Source: Cryptomeria japonica
Taxonomy: Eukaryota; Streptophyta; Pinopsida; Cupressales; Cupressaceae
Direction: 5' to 3'
Assembly: GCF_030272615.1 (NCBI RefSeq)
Contig: NC_081409.1
Span: 202,786,449-202,850,448 of the forward strand
Length of the DNA: 64,000 bases
The stretch's first letter is position 1. Each line of letters starts with the position of its first letter. Shown here piece by piece: positions 57,959 through 64,000 of this stretch. The translations under genes and the position numbers were made by a program. The notes under the pieces are model-generated. The model ran no database searches, was not told the DNA's origin, and worked only from the letters and a program-made list of their open reading frames with translations.

Positions 57959-58599
57959 TAGCCGCCTTGTGTGATTTTTATGAGTGTGAGATGCACGAGC
58001 TTGGGATTGAGGCACTATATGAGATTAGTTGGGATCACATGATGAGAGATTATGATGATGTGAGCATTGTGTTATGCAGTTTGATTATAGGTACTTTGGT
58101 TATGGATCAATAAAATCATGGATTCTTGATGGGTTGGGGGAGGGTGTTGGTTGTGATGATAGGTGAGAGTCAAGTTTATGCTTGGGGTCCATGTGTTTTA
58201 GGGATTCTTTATTATCAGATCCATACAGTTGCATATTTGGGTGCTCAATTAGTCAGTTGCGACATTATTCTCCTTGAGGTCTGGGTATGGGAGCACATAG
58301 CTATTTTTAGGCCAATTGTGCACATTGAGGAGCCCTATGCATATATGTAAGTGTAGTTCAATAGAGGTGTATGGGATACACCTTATAGTAGAGACATGCT
58401 ATTGATATATTGTAGCACTTCACATGGCAGTTATATCTAGGTTGTCTTGGTTGGTTCGATGATGCACAACACCTACAATATTATAGATATACAAGGTACT
58501 TGATACACCAAATAGTGAGCTCATAGCGTATTATAGATGTACATCTTCCTGATTGTACATTGAGACAATTTGGGCCAGTGCAAGGTGTTTCTCAGAGTA

Positions 58600-58833
58600 A
58601 AACTTATTTTGCTAGACTGACTTGAGAGGTCTCAGACTAGGGAACTTATATCAATGCATCGCTAGTGTACATAGAGTTTGACAGTCTCCAACCAATATAG
58701 TAGGGATGGAGTACATAAACTTATTTTGCTAGACTGACTTGAGAGGTCTCAGACTAGGGAACTTATATCAATGCATCGCTAGTGTACATAGAGTTTGACA
58801 GTCTCCAACCAATATAGTAGGGATGGAGTACAT
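58600..58833 (+). repeat. Perfect 117-bp tandem duplication in the plant-mobile-domain gene
   Basis: 58600-58716 and 58717-58833 are identical as read, from AAACTTATTTTGCTAGACTG to GGGATGGAGTACAT. The unit is 39 codons, so it keeps frame. No mismatch was seen, unlike every other repeat in the window. Confidence 0.95.
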
Positions 58834-59815
58834 GTGTTGTTGATCTAGTGATGACACTTGAGTATGATATTTTGTGGGTAGCAAATAGGTCCACTCCTTT
58901 GATAGATCGCATAATTTTATTTGTTGGAGGGATTAGGCTTTGAATGAGGCAGCGATGAGATGCTCAAGGTGATGATGGAGGTGATGGAGATGATGGAGGA
59001 GGTGGTGATGGAGGTGACAAGGGTGGGAGGTGAGGAGTGAGGAATTGCAGAGGTAGGAGAGGATTGATAGGGTTAGAGGGTGCTAGAGGCAGAGATGGGG
59101 GAGAAGAGGTGATGAGGGTGGTGATGTTAAAGGATATGTCCCAGTGGCAACAATTGGAGGAGAACATAATGACGGTATGCACATAGATATTAAGGAGATA
59201 AGTGAGTCAGAGGAGGAGAGTGATTATTCTACTTTCAAGCCATCCAGTATGGAGGGGGATGAGGAGGAGGACGACGATGATGATGATGATACACATGATG
59301 AGTAGGTGGAAGTTGTAGGGGAGGGGTTGGCTAATAAGGCTGGGGATACATGTGGTGATCATGTCAGATGATAGGGTTGCATTGGAGAGGTAGGTTTGAG
59401 ACCTGTAGATAGCATTGTCCACTACCTAACATCATAAGAATGAGGATAGAGATTGATTCATATTAAATGTTGAGGATTGTGGACAAGAGACAGATGCCCT
59501 TATTATTGAGAGAGATTGGCTTAGGGTTGAGAAAGACCTTGCCATTATACAGAGAGATATTCTAGTGAGAAAAGGATGATGCCATGAGGAGAGATGAATT
59601 TTGCATAGACTCCAATAAGAGACATTTTGCAGTAGGGACAAAGGTACGACATGTAGTTGACCGCTTATTTGAGGCTAGGTATGGATAGCTTATTGGTGCC
59701 AACATTATGAGGCTATTGTTCTTGAAGGTCAAAGGGTGCCTAAATTTTGAGCTTACAAGTCACATGGCTGATTTAGATCACAAAGCCAAGGTACTAGTAG
59801 TGGTTAACAGTTAAT

Positions 59816-60990
59816 AGAAACTTTATTGAGCCTTCTGACTTTTATACATATCATTATGTTATACTCTATCACAATTTTATATACTCTAACAAATTTTTAT
59901 ATATATGAGATGCAATTTTGATGGAAGCCTATATGATGTGCTTGATTTATTTATGCTTGATGATGTGATGCATTATAATGGCTCATGATTTATACAAGCA
60001 TTTCTTATATGTTGTCTATTATGTATGGATTTATGGATATGCTATCATGTTGCTAAGGTGATCTTGTGTTCTTATACTCTAAATGCTTTATGATTTATGC
60101 TTTTGATTTGATGTGCATGCAATCTATAAATTCCTCTTGCGTGTATGCATATACATGGTTTATGTATGCAGATATATGATGACCTATGGTCATAATATGG
60201 TCCTTAATATGCTTTTATGGATGGTGCACTATGTACTCACATGATCTTATAGATGAATAGCGATGCATTGTTGATACTTATTATGGGATGCAAAGATTTA
60301 CTATGATTCTAGAATAATATGCTTATATTCTATCATGAATGCAAGATGCATTCTTTTTGTGTGCGAAAGTATTTTATTCTTCATGACCTGATGCTTTAAC
60401 AAAATAAATGTTAGTAAAAAGGTGAGTTAATAAGAAATGAGTAAGAGTGGATAAAAAATGAGAGAAATCGATAGTTATATCATCACAAATTCTTGTGTCT
60501 TTATTATATCATAATATTTAAATCATTGAGCCCCATTATGTGTCAATGGAGCTTTGTACACCAGGGAATGAAAGACAAAGGTATAAATGATATCCCATTG
60601 CAAAAACAAACACTTGGCAGACAAGGAGTGGATCCCTCCATTATAAGGTTATAACAATAAGGGTCAAGGTATGTGCGGTAGTCACAAAAAATGTTATCCT
60701 TGACTTTTATTTTCTTGCATAGGATACTTGTAGAATGAACGTACTGTAAAGAGAAAAAATTGATTTGACAATTTGCAACATAGAAAGAGAAATCACCAAA
60801 TCAATTTTTTCTTTGGGGAGGAATTCCCTTACATTCAAAAGAGGGGAGGAATCTATTAGCTTCAATCACAAATCAGATAAAGACTGAATACTAAGTGGAT
60901 TGATTAATGATGATGTGTTTTTTCCTCTTTGGTAAGTTGAAATGTTGATTTGGGGTAAAGCACTAAAATTGAAGACAAAACCAAAAAAAT
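59816..60990. other. Non-coding DNA, nothing recognised
   Basis: AT-rich with frequent TATGAT/ATGATG words and no sustained open frame. It may be a 3' flank or untranslated portion of the transposon that carried the plant-mobile-domain gene. Confidence 0.5.
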
Positions 60991-62340
60991 ACTAAGCTAT
61001 AGGTTTGGTATTTTTTCATGCGCCTAGATCGGAGTAATATAACCTAATTCAGATCTACCCTACAAAAATACCCTAAAAATGCAAGGACTGTGGCGCTTCC
61101 TCTCTGTCCTTTGAATTTTCCATGCATCAAAAAGGGTTCTTTCGTCTTTGTGTTTGAAGCTTATTTATAGAAGTATAGTTCCACACTTGTTTATTGCACA
61201 CAGAAAGAAAGGGGAATATGTTGGGAATAGGGGTTTGCCTAAGTCAAACCCTGAGCTAGAATCAACCTTGAATGGAATATTGCAAATGCTTGAAATAAAT
61301 GATGGAAAGGTATACTTCAAATCTGCAATGAATAATGATGATACTTTGATTCTCGAATGTAATCACATATGTTGTATGAAATGGCATGAACAAGAAAAAA
61401 CTGATCAGAAGAAAATTTTAATTATATTTTTTTTTAGTTTAGTTTTTTCAAATGGCATGAACAAGAAAAAACTGATCAGAAGAAAATTTGAATTATATAT
61501 TTTTTTAGTTTAGTTTTTCTATATGTTAGTAATTTGCATTTTTGAAGGTCTTAAGGGCATTTTTAGCCCTTGAAAGTGCCAAAATTCTCATCTACAACTC
61601 TTGGAGACCTTTCCAACGAAAGGCTCGTAATTTCAAGTCTCGAGCAGAAAGTTATGTCTAGTTGAAGTTAGGATAAAATTTCCTATAGATTTTTGAAAAT
61701 TTCATAGTTTTTAGATTTTATTATGTAATAAACAAATGTGACTGTTGGACTTCGATTCTCAAGAGGTTTTTGTGACCCTTGGAATCTCATGAACTTCTAT
61801 ATGTTGGATTTTTGAATGAAATAGATTACTTTTTGGCTTGCTTCAATTCTATGATTCCTGGTTCTTGTAAATAAAATTTACAATACCGCAGGTTCTCACT
61901 CAGGTGTTGTCATCTGGATCCATAATTCAGATCAAAACCCTAATCACACACACATGCTTGTAAATGAATCATGTAATGTTGCTCCATAATGGATAGATGA
62001 GGAATATGCAACTTTGAAGACTTATAGAAATGCTTGATGATGAGTGATTCAATGCTTGAATTCTTGATTGCTTGAATGTAGTTCTCCTTGCCTTATGATT
62101 ATATATCCACCTTATTGTTGCCTTATGCACCTATTGCCAAAATGAGAGGGGAAGACCTCCTTATATACTTGCCTGTCATCAAAAAATATTTATTTTCTAA
62201 CATAGGATGAAATGGGGAAAGGTTTCCTACTAAAATTTGAGATAGGGCCAAGGGTTTAAATTAGGGTCCAATTGAGGAGGACCATGGCATGGCCCCACTC
62301 CTTGGTCCTACCCCAATTTAGGGCTAGGACAAGGGGTCCA
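60991..62340 (-). mobile_element. Probable LTR-G-like LTR fragment, minus orientation
   Basis: On the minus strand it has the LTR-G-type hairpin motif (CAGGGTTTGACTTAGG..AACCCC, 61230-61251) and, further upstream, a hairpin unit GGACCATGGCATGG..CCTTGGTCC (62279-62308). A GGACTGTGGCGCTTCC-type word lies at about 61087. The order agrees with the two plus-strand LTR-G copies read in reverse, but edges and duplication could not be located. Confidence 0.45.
61379..61520. repeat. 71-bp tandem duplication
   Basis: AAATGGCATGAACAAGAAAA starts at 61379 and again at 61450; the units differ at only a few bases. Responsible for the repeated tail of an open frame there. Confidence 0.9.
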
Positions 62341-62989
62341 GACAAGGTAAAATTATATAATATGAACATTATTACATGATAGAGGCATAAATAGGTGCAG
62401 ATCAAGCATGAGGATGAGAACACTAAGTTGAGGGCCCTTAATGTTGTCAAAATTGTGAAGGGTGCAATTTTAAGATGCTACACGTACCAACATAGACACC
62501 CAAAGTACCTTTGCCCCAAAACTTCATCAAATCACACCATGGACACTAAACAAAGAAAAAATTGCTCAAACCATCTCCACTCCTCTAGTCACTTGCAAAC
62601 ATCCTTGAGTAGCATAGGAACATGGCTTGTCACCAATTGATAAAGATAAGAGTAACTAAGGTAAAAGTTAGCATCCATATTGATCTGCATCATTGTTTTG
62701 ATTTCTCAATTTGAAGATTGATAAGAATTTCTTCTTTCAGTGAGTGAATACCCCATCTAATATTGATCTATCAGGTTTTGAGTGTACCCATCCCTAGTGA
62801 AGATAAATTGATGTTTATTGATAGGGTTCACTGAATTGATTGACAAGACATTTGATTGATTTGACTGTAGACTTTGATAGGATAGTTTGTCTATTGCTAA
62901 GTGTTTTTGAGTGTGTACTGGGTATCTATTCGCATGTTTGATTTGTGTGGGATAGTTCATTGCATGGATTTTTAGTTTTGTGACTTTTA
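62341..62989. other. Non-coding DNA, nothing recognised
   Basis: Short open frames only; none with a recognisable motif or conserved relative in the window. Confidence 0.5.
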
Positions 62990-63345
62990 GGACTTTTTGC
63001 AGGACTTAATATGATTTTTTTAAAATTTTTCCAAGACTTTATACTATTTTTTTGGATTTTTTTGGACTTTATATGGTTTTTTGGATTTCTTTAGGGCTTT
63101 ATATGATTTTAAAAGATTTTTTAGGGCTTAATATGGTTTTTAAAATTTTTTTAGGACTTTATAGGTTTTTTTTGGACTTTTTCAAGACTTTTCATGATTT
63201 CTTTTTGGATTTTTTCAAGACTATATATGATTTTTTTTGGAAATTTTCAAGACATTTTATAATTTTTTTGGATTTCTTTAGGACTTTATATGATTTTTTT
63301 TTATTTTTAAGGACTTTCTATGATTTGTTTTGAATTTTTTTAGTT
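62990..63345. repeat. Degenerate tandem repeat, GGACTTTATATGATTTTTTT
   Basis: About ten variants of GACTTTATATGATTTTTTTGG occur 30-45 bp apart. The Phe/Leu-rich 93-codon open frame across it is repeat-encoded. Confidence 0.9.
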
Positions 63346-64000
63346 GATTAAGGATTTACCCCCAGTTAAGATTTGACATGATAATAGGAAGGGGGGTAAC
63401 AAGTTCCCTACAATAGGTGTCACAACTGAAGATGATGCCTTCTAAGCCAAAGTGGAAATCCCTTTTTCAGTGATATACTTGATGAAAAAATTGATGACTA
63501 CTTATTAATAGATCATTTGTGTCTGCTAATGGAATTGCTACCAAACTAAACAACATAAGAAAAGAACTTATCTATAAAAAAAGGGGATGTTGCCATTTGC
63601 AAAGAGGCGATGTGTGAAAACATAAAAACAACGCATGCCATGTGAATTAGTGTTCTTGAACATTTTAAATATAGAGACTCAATCCATACTTAGAATCTTC
63701 AAAGACCTCAACCAAACACATCTAGTGACTAGGATGCATGCTGAAAAAGAATGAGGAGTCCAAATATTGGATCAAGGTACTATTCACATTTCATGTCACC
63801 CTTAAGCCATCAAATATAACCAATTTGAGACATCCTCCATGGCTTAAAGCCTTCTCTATTTTACCCAAGGCCTTAAAACCTAAAGCCCCCTAAGCCTTCA
63901 TGCATTAGCTTTCAGCCTTCTTATAATTTTTAATGAAATTATTATCATCGATCAAATCACTTAAAATCCATCAGCTAGAGGCGGCTAAAGTATTATTTCA
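63346..64000. other. Non-coding DNA to window end
   Basis: No open frame or motif. Contains CTTAAGCC/CCTAAAGCC words at 63800-63900 that suggest a small repeat. Confidence 0.45.

Larger units (their letters stand above)
55835..59815 (+). pseudogene. Plant-mobile-domain (MAIL-type) gene, disrupted
   Basis: Exon 1 (55835-55912) encodes MAGNKARQHLSELVRLFDKL and ends at donor ATG|GTAGGT. The intron runs to the acceptor TTATAG at 56387. Exon 2 begins AMLPVLGISENRPKGLALCH, then VNLYHILYMPKVMT, ISLVERWHSKTHSFHFF and DVWQILNIPIHEERVNYDHQ. After the inserted LTR the frame resumes exactly (RIAALCDFYECEMHELGIEA, HTVAYLGAQLVSCDIILLEV, VWEHIAIFRPIVHIEEPYAY), and later PDCTLRQFGPVQGVSQ. These are plant-mobile-domain (PF10536-type) patterns. 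A Gly/Asp-rich linker (58950-59030), an acidic stretch and a coiled segment follow, as in transposon-associated long forms. Stops (near 56478 and after 58620) and a frameshift near 56585 indicate decay. Confidence 0.8.

Noticed and set aside
63052-63333. A 93-codon Phe/Leu-rich open frame resembling a membrane protein
   Set aside because: Follows the degenerate GGACTTTATATGATTT tandem repeat; hydrophobicity comes from T-rich codons.

Overview
This is a gene-poor, AT-rich, transposon-dense window from a large plant nuclear genome. Plant hallmarks are LTR retrotransposons primed by initiator-Met tRNA (TGGTATCAGAGC-type sites), chromodomain Ty3/gypsy elements, Ty1/copia elements, a plant-mobile-domain gene, plant telomere-type TTTAGGG units and canonical GT/AG introns. 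The density, long LTRs and heavy decay suggest a gymnosperm-like giant genome; that placement is inference. I see no intact conserved host gene, rRNA, tRNA or CRISPR array.

Most of the window (about 4.48-53.27 kb) reads as one nested stack. The outermost layer is a minus-strand, copia-type, apparently non-autonomous LTR element (called X here). Its 3' LTR is split into two halves 26 kb apart (4476-5028 and 31290-31843), and its 5' LTR lies at 52191-53271. The LTR is split by a small element (outer arms 5029-5979 and 31223-31289). Inside that sits a DNA transposon candidate (K, TIRs at 5980 and 31222, TTA at both flanks). K carries two convergent intron-containing genes: a degenerate DDE-like transposase of a poorly described family (23.3-26.1 kb, plus) and a multi-exon gene of unknown function (28.3-30.9 kb, minus). 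K was itself invaded by a solo LTR (6833-8505), a full chromodomain gypsy element (gypsy1, 8911-16613) and a 4.2 kb LTR-like block (16616-20815).

The internal part of X (31.8-36.8 kb, minus) holds a gag with several degenerate zinc knuckles plus a very long unknown ORF, and no RT or integrase. It is interrupted by a second chromodomain gypsy element (gypsy2, 36804-51078), which in turn holds a complete copia element (copia1, 41398-48834) with a perfect CCTTC target-site duplication.

To the right, 53.4-54.1 kb is a very old gypsy integrase relic. 55.7-59.8 kb is a plant-mobile-domain gene (TATA box, short first exon, intron, long second exon), broken by a solo LTR with a perfect CAATC duplication and by a perfect 117-bp tandem duplication. 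The rest (59.8-64 kb) is LTR-like or low-complexity sequence. All coding units seen are transposon-derived and nearly all are damaged; the value of the window is its insertion stratigraphy and the K and X elements.
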